From Peptococcus niger (GTDB taxonomy: Bacteria > Bacillota > Peptococcia > Peptococcales > Peptococcaceae), in assembly GCF_900101835.1 (NCBI RefSeq), contig NZ_FNAF01000012.1:1-48079 (forward strand): 48,079 nucleotides of DNA. The letters run 5' to 3'. A model generated the notes under the pieces. That model saw only the letters and a list, made by a program, of their open reading frames with translations, did no database searches and was not told the origin of the DNA. The translations under genes and the position numbers were made by a program. Shown piece after piece: positions 39,694-48,079 of this stretch. Numbering within the stretch: the stretch's first letter is position 1; every line of letters starts with the position of its first letter.

Positions 39694-40950
39694 TTATTCG
39701 TAGCGTAAGGCGTCAATAGGGTCAAGCTGGGCGGCTTTGTTGGCCGGATAATAGCCAAAGAAAACGCCAATCAGCATGGAAAAGCCGGTGGCAATGATAA
39801 TGGAGAATAGGCTCGGTCCGGTGGCAGCTTTTAAGGCGAGGCTGCCTAGGAAGCCGAAGAGACCGCCGAAGAGGATGCCGATGATGCCCCCAATCAGGCA
39901 AACAATCATGCTTTCGACAATAAATTGGATGCGAATGTCAAAATTGGTTGCACCTAAGGCCTTTCGCACCCCAATTTCTCGGGTTCGTTCGGTAACAGAA
40001 ACAAGCATGATATTCATGACGCCGATGCCACCAACGAGTAAGGAAATCCCGGCAATGACGGATATGGCCAGTTTAACGCTGCTTAAAACAGAATTAAGTT
40101 CATTGGCTGCTTGTTCAACGCTTTGGCTCATGATCTTAAAGTTAGTGTTGTTGGCATAAAAGCGATTCATAAAGGATTCCAGTTCCTTGGTGAAATTAAG
40201 GATATTTTCTGTTTCGGCCGCGCTAACGATAACTTGGGGATAAGCTTGCGAACTGTCGTTGGTCATCCGTTCTGCTGTGGAAACGGGAATATAGCATGGC
40301 GTTGTTGTACTGTTGGGGTTTTGCCCTGCCATGGAGGCGGTCATCGGGTCGGTGTTGTGCTTATAAATTCCGATGACGGTAAAACTATTCATCCCGGATG
40401 GGCTGCGGACTTCCAAATCTTTTCCCAGGGCTTTTTTCATGTCATCGCCGAAAAGGTCTTTGGCCATTTTATCGGAAATGACCGCTGTATTGCGGGCGCT
40501 GCGGACGTCGCCTTCGCGAATAAAACGACCGGCCAACAATTTGATGTTATTTGTTGCAGAAGAGCCTTGACTGACGCCGTTCAAAGTCAGCTTGGCCTTG
40601 TGGTAACCCTGTCGCACTTCACCCATGCCGGCAGATTTTTCCAGGCTGTAACTTGCAATGCGGTCGCCAAAGCGACTTTGCATGGCCTCCAGCATATCTG
40701 TTGTAATCAGGTCACGGTCAGATGGCTGGCGGGAATAGTCATCTTCTCGGCTGATCACGTAGAGGTAGACGTTTTGGGTGCCTAAGCTGGACAGGGAATT
40801 ACTGATGCTGGCGGCCATGGCATTGCCGATGGTCAAAATGCCGATGACCGATGAAATGCCGATGATGATGCCCAGCATGGTGAGGAGGGAGCGGACCTTA
40901 TTGGCGCGCAGGCTTTCTAAAGCCAGGCGGATGTTTTCGGTGATGTTCAT
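39694..40950 (-). CDS. ABC transporter permease, MacB/FtsX type
   Basis: A 418-residue permease. It has an N-terminal membrane helix (about 18-44), a large extracytoplasmic MacB_PCD domain (about 45-270) and three C-terminal helices (about 285-405) with the hallmark GGIGVMNIMLVSVTERTREIGVRKALGA. MacB proteins do not move substrate through the membrane in the ordinary way but transmit force to an outside partner, here the HlyD-like adaptor. Its ATG overlaps the ATPase gene by 4 bases. Confidence 0.93.
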   Translation of the reverse strand: MNITENIRLALESLRANKVRSLLTMLGIIIGISSVIGILTIGNAMAASISNSLSSLGTQNVYLYVISREDDYSRQPSDRDLITTDMLEAMQSRFGDRIASYSLEKSAGMGEVRQGYHKAKLTLNGVSQGSSATNNIKLLAGRFIREGDVRSARNTAVISDKMAKDLFGDDMKKALGKDLEVRSPSGMNSFTVIGIYKHNTDPMTASMAGQNPNSTTTPCYIPVSTAERMTNDSSQAYPQVIVSAAETENILNFTKELESFMNRFYANNTNFKIMSQSVEQAANELNSVLSSVKLAISVIAGISLLVGGIGVMNIMLVSVTERTREIGVRKALGATNFDIRIQFIVESMIVCLIGGIIGILFGGLFGFLGSLALKAATGPSLFSIIIATGFSMLIGVFFGYYPANKAAQLDPIDALRYE

Positions 40951-41648
40951 TGGTTGACCGCCTCCCCTTCAAAAAGATGGCCGTCCTGCATAAGCAACTG
41001 GCGCTCGGTTTGGGCGGCCAGGTCTGGGTTATGGGTGATGAGCAGGATCGTCTTGCCTGAGTCAACGTGCAGCCGATGAAAAATATCCATCACCATATTG
41101 CCGGTGGCGGTGTCCAGGGCGCCGGTCGGTTCATCGGCCAAAATAATGGCCGGGTCGTTGGCCATGGCGCGTGCGATGGCGACCCTTTGCTTTTGACCGC
41201 CGGAAAGTTCGTTGGGCTGATGGCGGATTCGCTCTTTCATATCCACCAGCTCTAACAGGTATTCGGCCCGGTCGCGTCGTTCTTTGGCAGGAATGCCGGC
41301 GTAGAGCATGGGCAATTCAACGTTACGCAAGGCGGAAGACCGGCCCAGAAGGTTAAAGGTTTGAAAGACAAAACCAATTAAACGGTTGCGAATGCCGGAA
41401 AGTTCAGCATCGTGCGCTTGAGCGATGTTCAACCCGTTTAAGGTGTAGCTGCCGGCGGTCGGCCGGTCCAGTGCGCCGATAATGTTCATCAAGGTGGATT
41501 TGCCGGAACCGGACTGACCGACGATAGAAACAAACTGGCCCTCATCAACGGTTAAATCAATGCCGTGTAAAATTTCCAGCTCGTTCGGTTCACCGATGTA
41601 GTAGCTTTTGCGAATGCCCTGCATTCGGATTAAAGGCTGCTCACTCAT
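40947..41648 (-). CDS. ABC transporter ATP-binding protein, MacB/LolD type
   Basis: A 233-residue ATPase with Walker A VGQSGSGKSTLMNIIGALD, signature ELSGGQKQRVAIARAMAND, Walker B IILADEPTGALD and the switch His in LLITHNPDLA. It pairs with the permease encoded downstream. It overlaps the adaptor gene by 4 bases. The substrate (peptide, antibiotic or lipid) cannot be read from the sequence. Confidence 0.95.
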   Translation of the reverse strand: MSEQPLIRMQGIRKSYYIGEPNELEILHGIDLTVDEGQFVSIVGQSGSGKSTLMNIIGALDRPTAGSYTLNGLNIAQAHDAELSGIRNRLIGFVFQTFNLLGRSSALRNVELPMLYAGIPAKERRDRAEYLLELVDMKERIRHQPNELSGGQKQRVAIARAMANDPAIILADEPTGALDTATGNMVMDIFHRLHVDSGKTILLITHNPDLAAQTERQLLMQDGHLFEGEAVNQ

Positions 41649-43687
41649 GCTGCACCGCTCCCAGTAACCTCAGAATCATCGTCCGGCGTATCGCTGTGGA
41701 GCTTATCGCTGATGCTCACGCGAGCCCCTTCCTCAATGCCTTCCGGATCGTTTAAGATTTTCAGGTGGTCTTTTAATTCTTTGCTTGAAATAACCACGTT
41801 AATGTCGTTTTCCAGCTCCGTTTTCACGGTGATTTTTTTAGCTTCATAGACGCCTTTTTTTCCTTTGACGGGGATAAGGGCCATGACGGATTTTTTATCG
41901 CCAGTTTCCATGATGGCGCCGAAGGGGACGGCGTAAACGCCTTGATCTTCAGCGGTAACAATGGATAAGCGTGTTTTCATGCCGGCGAGCAATTCTTTCG
42001 GCGGATTTTCGATGACAATTTTAGCAGTGAAGGTGGGATTGGTGTCGCTCCCGACAGAGGGGGCTGCGCCGTCGGCAGAAGGAATGGCGCTGGCGGCGCT
42101 TTGGGTTGCTGTGTTGGCAATAGAGACCACGCGCCCATGGTAGGTTTTATCACCGGTGGCATCGGCCTTGATCTTGACCGATTGGCCAACGCGGACGGTG
42201 CGCAGGTCAAACTCTTTTAATTCGGATTTGATCACCAGGCTGTTCAAGTTTTCAACTTTAAAGAGGGGGCCGCTGGGCAGGCTGCCGGCTTTGGCGTATA
42301 TTTTGGAGATGGTTCCTGCCATTGGGGCGCGAATGGTCATGTCCTGGAGGTCTTCGTAAAGGGAGGCCAATTCAACGCGGGTCGCAGTGTCGTCGCCGGC
42401 TGCAGCGGTGGTGGCGATGTTGTCCTCAAAGGTTTGAATTTCATCATTGGCAGCGGCTTGGGCGGCTGCCAAGCTTTTTTGGGCTTGCTCGTAGGCACTT
42501 TTGGCCGTATCTGCTTGCAGGCGGGCGGTGGAAAGGTTGTCCGCGCGCACCTTGGCGGATTTATGGCGCAAGTCTGCTTGCTGGGCATCGTTTTCGATGG
42601 CCTGGTCATAGGCCAGTTGCGCCTGGGCAACGGCGTCTTCCCGGCTGGTGATTTGCTGTTCCCAGGTAGACTTGTTGGCATCGGCGGCGGCGTACTTGGA
42701 TTCGGCATCGGAGAGGGCAGACTGGGTTCGTGATAAGTCTTCGTTCAGAGCGTCTAAAGCCCTGTAGCGCGAATCACCGGCCGGCAATTGGGCCGGGACC
42801 TCTTGTAGTTCATAAGTAGGCTTACCGTTATCGTCTTTTCCGGTTAGAACTTTTTGGGTCACCGTATAGCTAGAAATTTCCCGCTGCTGCTGGGATAGGC
42901 TGGTTTGGGCATTGTCCCGTTCCGTGCGCAGGCGTTGCCGCTCCTTGTCGTAGCGGGCGGTATCGTTGACCGCCTCATTGTATTTATTTCTGGCCTCGCT
43001 GAGCTGGGCTTTGGCTTGCTGCAGGCGCTGTTTGGCATTGTCCACGGCTTGCTTATTGCTGATTTTTCCGGAAGCTTCATTGGTCAGTTCCGGGTTATAG
43101 CCTTCATCAATGGACCGTTTCATATCGCGATAGGTCTTTTCGGCGGCATCCCAAGCGTATTTGGCAGAAGCCAGGGCGCTACCTGCTGAGACGATGGCGC
43201 CGTTTGTTCCGTTTTGTAGGGCTCTGGCTGCGGCATTGTACCGGTTGCGGGCGGCACTAACCTGGGCGGCGGCACTGCGGGCGCTGACGCCGGCAGCCGC
43301 TTCCCGTTGGCGAATTTGCTGCCGCAATTTTTTGTCGTCCAGCTTGGCCAGGACCTGCCCCTGCTCGACCTTTTCGCCCTCTTCGACAAAGATTTCTTCA
43401 ATTGGCGCGGTCTGTGTGGTGTAAATGTCTACATCTTTATCGGCCAACACTTCGCCGGTAGCGGAAACGGTCGTTGAAAAGTGGGAAGGGGTCAGGTCGG
43501 TTATCCGATCGGCGGCAATGGCTTCATCCCTTCCCTGGTAGAGAGCGGCATAGGCGATGCCGCTGATGAGAAGGGCAACGATAACCCCGGTGGCAATTAA
43601 CTGCTGCTTTCGCGAAAACCGCTTGGGCTTTGCAGTGGCCGGTTCATTGCTTACAGTCGGGGTTTTTTTGGAAAACGGATTTTTCAT
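41645..43687 (-). CDS. HlyD/MacA-family efflux adaptor with a very long coiled coil
   Basis: A 680-residue membrane-fusion-type protein. Order: cytoplasmic basic tail, one membrane helix (about 28-46, QLIATGVIVALLISGIAYAAL), first half of a biotinyl-lipoyl-like domain (PIEEIFVEEGEKVEQGQVLAKL), a long Ala/Gln/Lys-rich helical hairpin (about 110-420), the second lipoyl half (MTIRAPMAGTISKIYAKAG), then beta-barrel domains. Usual MacA-like adaptors are about 370-450 residues with a hairpin near 100 residues, so this hairpin is unusually long. The ATG at 43687 follows AAAGGAAAGG; a GTG at 43705 lies inside that site. First gene of the adaptor-ATPase-permease operon. Confidence 0.9.
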   Translation of the reverse strand: MKNPFSKKTPTVSNEPATAKPKRFSRKQQLIATGVIVALLISGIAYAALYQGRDEAIAADRITDLTPSHFSTTVSATGEVLADKDVDIYTTQTAPIEEIFVEEGEKVEQGQVLAKLDDKKLRQQIRQREAAAGVSARSAAAQVSAARNRYNAAARALQNGTNGAIVSAGSALASAKYAWDAAEKTYRDMKRSIDEGYNPELTNEASGKISNKQAVDNAKQRLQQAKAQLSEARNKYNEAVNDTARYDKERQRLRTERDNAQTSLSQQQREISSYTVTQKVLTGKDDNGKPTYELQEVPAQLPAGDSRYRALDALNEDLSRTQSALSDAESKYAAADANKSTWEQQITSREDAVAQAQLAYDQAIENDAQQADLRHKSAKVRADNLSTARLQADTAKSAYEQAQKSLAAAQAAANDEIQTFEDNIATTAAAGDDTATRVELASLYEDLQDMTIRAPMAGTISKIYAKAGSLPSGPLFKVENLNSLVIKSELKEFDLRTVRVGQSVKIKADATGDKTYHGRVVSIANTATQSAASAIPSADGAAPSVGSDTNPTFTAKIVIENPPKELLAGMKTRLSIVTAEDQGVYAVPFGAIMETGDKKSVMALIPVKGKKGVYEAKKITVKTELENDINVVISSKELKDHLKILNDPEGIEEGARVSISDKLHSDTPDDDSEVTGSGAA

Positions 43688-43723
43688 TGTAGCCTTTCCT
43701 TTCACGTTAAAATATTTGCACTT

Positions 43724-43752
43724 ATTGTATCATATGGACAATACAACGTCAA
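43724..43752 (-). promoter_or_regulatory. Promoter of the MacAB-like operon
   Basis: On the minus strand: -35 TTGACG (43747-43752), 17-base spacer, -10 TACAAT (43724-43729). Confidence 0.75.
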
Positions 43753-43856
43753 TCGTAAGAGAATTGCTTTAATGCTGCAATCAGCCCTATTCATTCATGC
43801 GCCATTGTGGTAGAATGATACGGTATAGAGTTTGTAATTTTAATGAAGGTGATATT

Positions 43857-44570
43857 TTGTACTGTAATCATTGTGGTAAGAAATTGTCATCGGAAGACCT
43901 CTTTTGCTCCCAGTGTGGCACAAAGGTTCCCCAACCCGAGCCTGAGCCCTGGGATGATTCCGATAATGACTTTGATCATACGCGTTTATACGACCCGGCG
44001 GAGACCTTGGCGGCCTTAGACCAAACGATGCCAGTGGACGAGCCATCGGTGCAGGAGGCCGAGGCCCCGAGGCATTCGACCTTTGAACGGCCGCGCAACA
44101 CTTATTATGAGCGTGAATCCAGCGCTAAAGCCGCCCAACGGTTAAGCCGGCGTTGGCAAGATGCCCAGCAAAACGTTCGGTCTCACCAGGAAGCAGAGGA
44201 CCTTCAAGCGCCGGTGGCAGAGCCGGCCAGTCCATCAACGGAGAAGCAATCACTTTTCCAGCGGGTGACGGGCCAATTGGGCTATGGCGATCATCAGCAA
44301 ACGGGCAAGGTAACCGCATCTGACAAACCGGCGAAGGCTTCAAAGAAAGTGAAGCGTTTTAAGGATATTCCTGCAGTGAAAAAAAAGGAGAAAAGTGGCG
44401 GGAATTATCGTAGCCTTTATGCCGGAATTGTCCTTTTAGGCATTGTCATCGGCGTTATTTTCGGGCTCTTTCTGGCCAAGCCTTGGGATGCCGGCCAAAC
44501 CGGTCCGGCCCCTGTTGCCGGCACCGCGACCGCGCTGGCAGTGGAGAACGGGGCTCCGGTGGCTCAGTAA
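43857..44570 (+). CDS. Zinc-ribbon membrane protein of unknown function
   Basis: A 237-residue protein. The N-terminal zinc ribbon has two CxxC pairs (C3-x2-C6 and C17-x2-C20, YCNHCGKKLSSEDLFCSQCG). A long charged, low-complexity middle follows (about 25-175, rich in Glu, Gln and Ala), then one membrane helix (about 185-203, LYAGIVLLGIVIGVIFGLF) and a short Ala/Gly/Pro tail outside. The start is TTG at 43857, with GAAGGT 6 bases upstream; the tyrosine-cysteine start is common in this zinc-ribbon class, while the ATG at 43797 adds an unlikely head. It is divergent from the export operon. Similar architectures occur in many Bacillota, with no assigned function. Confidence 0.75.
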   Translation: MYCNHCGKKLSSEDLFCSQCGTKVPQPEPEPWDDSDNDFDHTRLYDPAETLAALDQTMPVDEPSVQEAEAPRHSTFERPRNTYYERESSAKAAQRLSRRWQDAQQNVRSHQEAEDLQAPVAEPASPSTEKQSLFQRVTGQLGYGDHQQTGKVTASDKPAKASKKVKRFKDIPAVKKKEKSGGNYRSLYAGIVLLGIVIGVIFGLFLAKPWDAGQTGPAPVAGTATALAVENGAPVAQ

Positions 44571-44579
44571 GATACCTTA

Positions 44580-44633
44580 TAAAATAAGCAAGCCTGTCGA
44601 AACAGCTTCGTTTCGACAGGCTTGCTTATTTTA
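44580..44633 (+). terminator. Bidirectional terminator between convergent genes
   Basis: A perfect 24-base inverted repeat (arms 44580-44603 and 44610-44633, loop AGCTTC). Its core is GCAAGCCTGTCGAAAC. The right arm includes the stop codon of the isochorismatase-like gene on the minus strand. Confidence 0.9.
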
Positions 44634-45173
44634 TTTGATTAGATTAGAAATGGTCTTAAAGTGTGGGTGCTCTGAGGTCCGGCAAAGTTCGAAAAGGGCC
44701 GCTTCAACAGTCGTCAGACCGATGCCTTCATGGGCCATCCGCTTCAAGCCGATGAGATGGTCCTGTTCAAAACGGCTTGAGCAGGCGTCAACGACTAAGA
44801 ACACCTGGTAACCGGCAGCGGTCATGTCAATGGCGCTTTGGGCGACACAAATATGGGTTTCAATGCCGAAAAGCAAGACGGTGGTCGGGTCCTTGGTTTT
44901 TAAATCGCGGCGCAGGTCATCGACGTCATAAATGCTGTAGCTGCGCTTATCGTAGACCGGGGCATCGGCGAAGACCTCTTTCAGCACAGCGGTTGTATCG
45001 CCTAGGCCTTTCGGGTACTGGCGGGTAACGGCAAGGGGGACTTGAAGGGCTGCCAGGCCTTCGGCAAAAATTCGCGCACGCTCTAGCAAGGCATCTGTAT
45101 TAGACATAGCAGGTAGCAGACGATCTTGATAGTCGATGGCATAGGCAAGGGTCGATTCAGGAAAAAATCGCAT
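44631..45173 (-). CDS. Isochorismatase-family cysteine hydrolase
   Basis: A 180-residue hydrolase of the isochorismatase/nicotinamidase superfamily. The triad can be seen: Asp in YAIDYQDRL (D14), Lys in VYDKRSYS (K76) and Cys in GIETHICVAQSA (C109). The class acts on amides or isochorismate; the substrate here is unknown, and the short form resembles the YcaC type. AAGGAG for this gene lies in the last codons of the aminopeptidase gene, 3 bases before it. Confidence 0.88.
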   Translation of the reverse strand: MRFFPESTLAYAIDYQDRLLPAMSNTDALLERARIFAEGLAALQVPLAVTRQYPKGLGDTTAVLKEVFADAPVYDKRSYSIYDVDDLRRDLKTKDPTTVLLFGIETHICVAQSAIDMTAAGYQVFLVVDACSSRFEQDHLIGLKRMAHEGIGLTTVEAALFELCRTSEHPHFKTISNLIK

Positions 45174-45176
45174 AAA

Positions 45177-46295
45177 TTACTCCTTTTCAATAAAAGCGTC
45201 AGGGTTCAAGGCTTGTAAATCTTCTGGTAAAAATAAACCGTCACGGCGGATGCACTCGCCATCAAAATAAATCTCGCCGCCGCCCCATTCAGGCCGCATG
45301 ATCAGCACCAGGTCCCAGTGGACGTCGCTCTTATTGCCGTTGAAGGCATCTTCATAGGCGGCGCCTGGGGTTAAGTGGATGCTGCCGGCTATTTTTTCGT
45401 CAAAAAGAATGTCGCTCATCGGGTTTAAAATAAAGGGGTTGCAGCCAAGGGCAAATTCGCCCAGATAACGGGCTCCTTCATCTGTATCAAAAATGGCGGC
45501 GAGGCGGTCTGGATGATTGCCCTGGGCATCGATGATGCGGCCGTCTTTAAAGGTGAGGCTCACATTCTCAAAGGTGGTGCCCCGATAGCGGGAGGGGACA
45601 TTGTAGCGAATCACGCCGTTGGCGCTGTCTTTAACCGGGGCGGTGTAGACTTCACCGTCGGGAATGTTGCATTCGCCGGCACATTTAACGGCGTTAATGC
45701 CCTTAATTGAAAAATGCAGGTCGGTGCCCGGTGCAAGCAGGTGAACGTCATCCGTGGCGTTCATCCGGTCAACCAAGGCGTCCATGGCCTGGCTTAATTT
45801 GCCGTAATCTAAGTTGCAGACCTTGAAATAAAAATCTTCAAAGGCAGCGCTGCTCATATTGGCGGACTGGGCCATGGCGCCGTTTGGATAGCGTAAAATG
45901 ACCCAACGTGAACGGTCAACCCGGTCGCGCAGGACAGGGCTCATGGCCTTGGCATAGCGGGCCAGCTGCTCTTGGTCAACATCGGCCAGTTCAGCAGAAT
46001 TATCGCCGGCGCGCACGGCAATATAGGCATCCATTTTTTTCATTCGAGTCAATTCAAATTCAGCCAGTTGACGCATTTGTTCTTCTGCGGCGCCGGTTAA
46101 ATAAGCACGTGTCAGCCGGGGTTCGGACAAGTGCAGGTAGGGGTTGGCGCCTCTGGCGTAGCTTTCTTCCAAGAGGGCTTCGGCCAGGGGAAGGGCGTCA
46201 TGGCCGGAAATATCCAAAAGGACGTTGTCGTTTTTTTGTAACGCTACGGAATAGGCGGTTAGATTTTTTGCCAATTGACGAATTCTAGGATCCAT
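45177..46295 (-). CDS. M29-family metallo-aminopeptidase (AmpS/PepS-like)
   Basis: A 372-residue aminopeptidase of family M29. Motifs are NVLLDISGHDALPLAEALLEE, RWVILRYPNGAMAQSANMS, RYLGEFALGCNP and AYEDAFNGNKSDVHWDLVLI, where the late Glu, His and Asp are the metal ligands expected in this family. ATG 46295 (MDPRIRQLAKNL) follows AAGGAG by about 7 bases; a longer frame up to 46394 overlaps yifB and is rejected. It would release N-terminal residues from peptides in the cytoplasm. Confidence 0.92.
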   Translation of the reverse strand: MDPRIRQLAKNLTAYSVALQKNDNVLLDISGHDALPLAEALLEESYARGANPYLHLSEPRLTRAYLTGAAEEQMRQLAEFELTRMKKMDAYIAVRAGDNSAELADVDQEQLARYAKAMSPVLRDRVDRSRWVILRYPNGAMAQSANMSSAAFEDFYFKVCNLDYGKLSQAMDALVDRMNATDDVHLLAPGTDLHFSIKGINAVKCAGECNIPDGEVYTAPVKDSANGVIRYNVPSRYRGTTFENVSLTFKDGRIIDAQGNHPDRLAAIFDTDEGARYLGEFALGCNPFILNPMSDILFDEKIAGSIHLTPGAAYEDAFNGNKSDVHWDLVLIMRPEWGGGEIYFDGECIRRDGLFLPEDLQALNPDAFIEKE

Positions 46296-46308
46296 CGGTT
46301 CACACTCC

Positions 46309-47844
46309 TTAACTGATATGCCATTGGCGCTTGTCCAAGGTCCGGTACTGGATGGCTTCGGCAATGTGTCGGGTGGCAATGGCGCTGCCGCCATCTAAGT
46401 CGGCAATGGTTCGGGCCAGTTTTAATATGCGGTCATGGGCTCTGGCGGACAAGCCTAAGCGGTCAAAGGCCTGGCGCAAGAGGGCCTTGGGTTCAGCGCC
46501 CAAGGCGCAGAATTGCCGAATGTCCTGGTGGGTCATGCTGCCGTTGGCAAAAACAGGCCGGTTGCTAAAGCGTTCCAATTGAATGCTGCGGGCGGCAATG
46601 ACGCGGTCGCGAATAAGGGCAGACGATTCTCCGGCCTTTTTATCGTATAATTCGGTAAAAGCAATGGGGGAGAGCTCCACTTGTAGGTCAAAGCGGTCTA
46701 AGAGGGGGCCGGAAATGCGCTGGCGATAGCGGGACACCTGGGCAGAAGTACAGGTGCAATTGTGGTGGGGATCGTTTAAATAACCGCAGGGGCAGGGATT
46801 CATCGCTGCCAGTAAAATAAAATCACAAGGGTAGGTGACCTGGGCGCTGACGCGGGAAACGGTGACTTCACCATCTTCCAGCGGTTGACGCAGGCCTTCC
46901 AGCACTTCTCGGCGGTACTCAGGCAGCTCGTCCATAAAGAGGACACCGTGGTGGGCCAGGGAAACTTCGCCCGGTCGCGGGATCCGGCCACCGCCGATTA
47001 AGCTGGCCTGAGAAGCGCTATGGTGCGGGCTGCGAAAAGGTCGGTCTGTGACCAGAAAACGGTCATCGCTCAATAGGCCGGCTACAGAATACAGCTTGCT
47101 GGCGTCCAGGCTTTCTTGGCGGCTGAGGGGCGGTAAGATTCCCGGAAAAGCCCGGGCCAGCATGGTCTTCCCGGCCCCGGGGGAGCCAATGAACAGGACG
47201 TTGTGACCGCCGGCTGCTGCAATTTCAAGGGCACGTTTGGCTTCGCTTTGCCCTTTGACGTCGCTAAAGTCAAACTTAACCTTTTGATCGGCTTTGAGAA
47301 TGCCGTCGATGTCGGGCATGGGTTCCGGTTGGCGCAGGGTCGGATCGCGTAAAAAGTCAACTACTTCCCGAAGCTGGCTAAAGCCATAAACAGCGGTGCC
47401 GCTTAAGGCGCCTTCTTTGGCGTTGCCTGCCGGCAAAATCATATTTAGTCCGCTTGCCTTGGCCTTTAAGCTGGCCGGCAAAATGCCATCGACCCGGTGC
47501 AAGGCGCCGTCCAACCCCAGTTCGCCTAAGAGCATGAAATGATCTGCGGCAGTTTGGGGTAGTTGTTCTGTAGCGATTAAAATGGCAATGGCAATCGGCA
47601 GGTCAAAGCTAGGCCCTTCTTTTTTTAAGTTGGCCGGCGCTAAATTGACCACGATTTTTCGCGGTGGAAAATCAAAACCGGCATTTTTTAAGGCAGTATG
47701 AACGCGTTCTTTGCTTTCGCGAACGGCAATATCCGGCAGGCCGACAATGTCCCAAGAAGGCAAGCCGCGGGCAGCATCAATTTCTACCGAAACCGTAGAT
47801 ACATCCAAACCGGTGTGGCAAGCACTTTTCAGTTGGGCAAGCAT
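46309..47844 (-). CDS. YifB/ComM-family Mg chelatase-like AAA ATPase
   Basis: A 511-residue protein with an N-terminal Lon-like domain (about 1-165, VSVEIDAARGLPSWDIVGLPD) and an AAA+ Mg-chelatase-like module (Walker A GSPGAGKTMLARAFPG, Walker B HGVLFMDELPEY, and a Cys-rich loop AAMNPCPCGYLND). ComM in competent bacteria is a helicase that extends heteroduplex during transformation. In many clostridia it is adjacent to dprA, but here it is about 14 kb away. AGGAGG precedes the ATG and overlaps the stop of the upstream gene. Confidence 0.93.
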   Translation of the reverse strand: MLAQLKSACHTGLDVSTVSVEIDAARGLPSWDIVGLPDIAVRESKERVHTALKNAGFDFPPRKIVVNLAPANLKKEGPSFDLPIAIAILIATEQLPQTAADHFMLLGELGLDGALHRVDGILPASLKAKASGLNMILPAGNAKEGALSGTAVYGFSQLREVVDFLRDPTLRQPEPMPDIDGILKADQKVKFDFSDVKGQSEAKRALEIAAAGGHNVLFIGSPGAGKTMLARAFPGILPPLSRQESLDASKLYSVAGLLSDDRFLVTDRPFRSPHHSASQASLIGGGRIPRPGEVSLAHHGVLFMDELPEYRREVLEGLRQPLEDGEVTVSRVSAQVTYPCDFILLAAMNPCPCGYLNDPHHNCTCTSAQVSRYRQRISGPLLDRFDLQVELSPIAFTELYDKKAGESSALIRDRVIAARSIQLERFSNRPVFANGSMTHQDIRQFCALGAEPKALLRQAFDRLGLSARAHDRILKLARTIADLDGGSAIATRHIAEAIQYRTLDKRQWHIS

Positions 47845-47854
47845 GAAGCACCTC

Positions 47855-48079
47855 CTATGGCATCGTTAAGTGGTCTGTCCATAACCCGGCCGTCACTGCG
47901 TGCATCATCCGGTCCCGCAAGCCGGGGTTTTCTTTTGATAGGCTTGAGATCAGCTCTTTTTCTTTGCTGCGCTGGGTAAAACCGTCGGCCGGGCAGGCGT
48001 TGTGCATGACCGGCAGGTCTAATTTTTTGACGGCCCGGCGAATGTCCGCTTCCTTGACGAAAATCAGCGGCCGAATCAC
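47855..48079 (-). CDS. TtcA/TilS-type tRNA-modifying ATP pyrophosphatase, C-terminal part (partial)
   Basis: Only the last 74 residues are in the window; the 5' part lies beyond the right edge. The segment VIRPLIFVKEADIRRAVKKL followed by PVMHNACPADG resembles the C-terminal half of TtcA-like proteins, which thiolate cytidine 32 of tRNA; the second conserved Cys lies in NACPADG. The N-terminal PP-loop cannot be seen, so the precise member is not certain. It is the first visible gene of a minus-strand run with yifB, the aminopeptidase and the isochorismatase-like gene. Confidence 0.65.
   Translation of the reverse strand: MIRPLIFVKEADIRRAVKKLDLPVMHNACPADGFTQRSKEKELISSLSKENPGLRDRMMHAVTAGLWTDHLTMP

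Noticed and set aside
40111-40785. Plus-strand open frame (224 codons) opposite the MacB permease gene
   Set aside because: The minus strand encodes a clear MacB permease; the opposite frame resembles no family and has no suitable ribosome site.
43797-43856. ATG at 43797 as start of the zinc-ribbon protein
   Set aside because: The extra residues are not typical of this class, and TTG 43857 has GAAGGT at a good distance and directly begins the YCNHCG zinc ribbon.
1-48079. CRISPR array, toxin-antitoxin pair or restriction-modification system
   Set aside because: No repeat-spacer pattern and no recognisable cas, toxin-antitoxin or methyltransferase gene anywhere in the window.

Overview
The window looks like a chromosomal segment of a low-to-middle GC Gram-positive bacterium (Bacillota, probably a clostridial lineage). 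The evidence is gene content and order: alaS-ireB-ruvX-DUF1292, rplS-lepB-rbgA, ccpN with a PPDK regulator beside dnaG-rpoD, and dprA-topA-trmFO-xerC-hslVU-codY. There is a CodY, a MecA-like adaptor, AGGAGG-type ribosome binding sites and frequent TTG/GTG starts. A species cannot be fixed from the sequence.

Region 1 (1 to about 3930) is an AT-rich accessory stretch ending at the 3' end of a tRNA-Pro gene. It holds the 3' end of a group II intron with its reverse transcriptase/HNH tail, an orphan promoter followed by a structured non-coding stretch, two tandem copies of an Rpn-type PD-(D/E)XK nuclease gene separated by near-identical hairpin terminators, a small membrane protein, an accessory SSB, and a decayed stretch with competing hairpins. 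This is the most unusual part of the window.

Region 2 (about 4000 to 12,600) is housekeeping plus signalling: alaS-ireB-ruvX-DUF1292, a response regulator/PP2C phosphatase with a STAS partner, a cold-shock protein with a long hairpin-bearing leader, a multidomain cell-wall amidase, and a GNAT acetyltransferase. Region 3 (12,630 to 14,600) has a tRNA-Glu/Val/Asp operon, whose promoter is embedded in a perfect inverted repeat, and a two-subunit L-serine dehydratase on the minus strand.

Region 4 (14,600 to 27,140) runs rplS; lepB-rbgA-asnS-yajQ; ccpN-like regulator, PPDK regulatory protein and ppdK in overlapping frames; a dNTP triphosphohydrolase; dnaG-rpoD; and a CAU tRNA whose promoter overlaps the rpoD stop codon. 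Region 5 (27,150 to 39,600) contains the t6A set tsaE-tsaB-rimI-tsaD, a MecA-like adaptor, nth, then dprA-topA-trmFO-xerC-hslV-hslU-codY. Region 6 (39,640 to the end) has a minus-strand MacAB-type export operon, a plus-strand zinc-ribbon membrane protein, and a minus-strand run of a TtcA-like protein (cut by the window edge), a YifB/ComM ATPase, an M29 aminopeptidase and an isochorismatase-family hydrolase.

Most of the window is a conserved core. The best candidates for undescribed biology are non-coding: the orphan RNA-like locus at 473-693, the Rpn duplication, the inverted repeat over the tRNA promoter, the csp leader, the probable AUA start of the ccpN-like gene, and a terminator-like element in the dnaG-rpoD leader.
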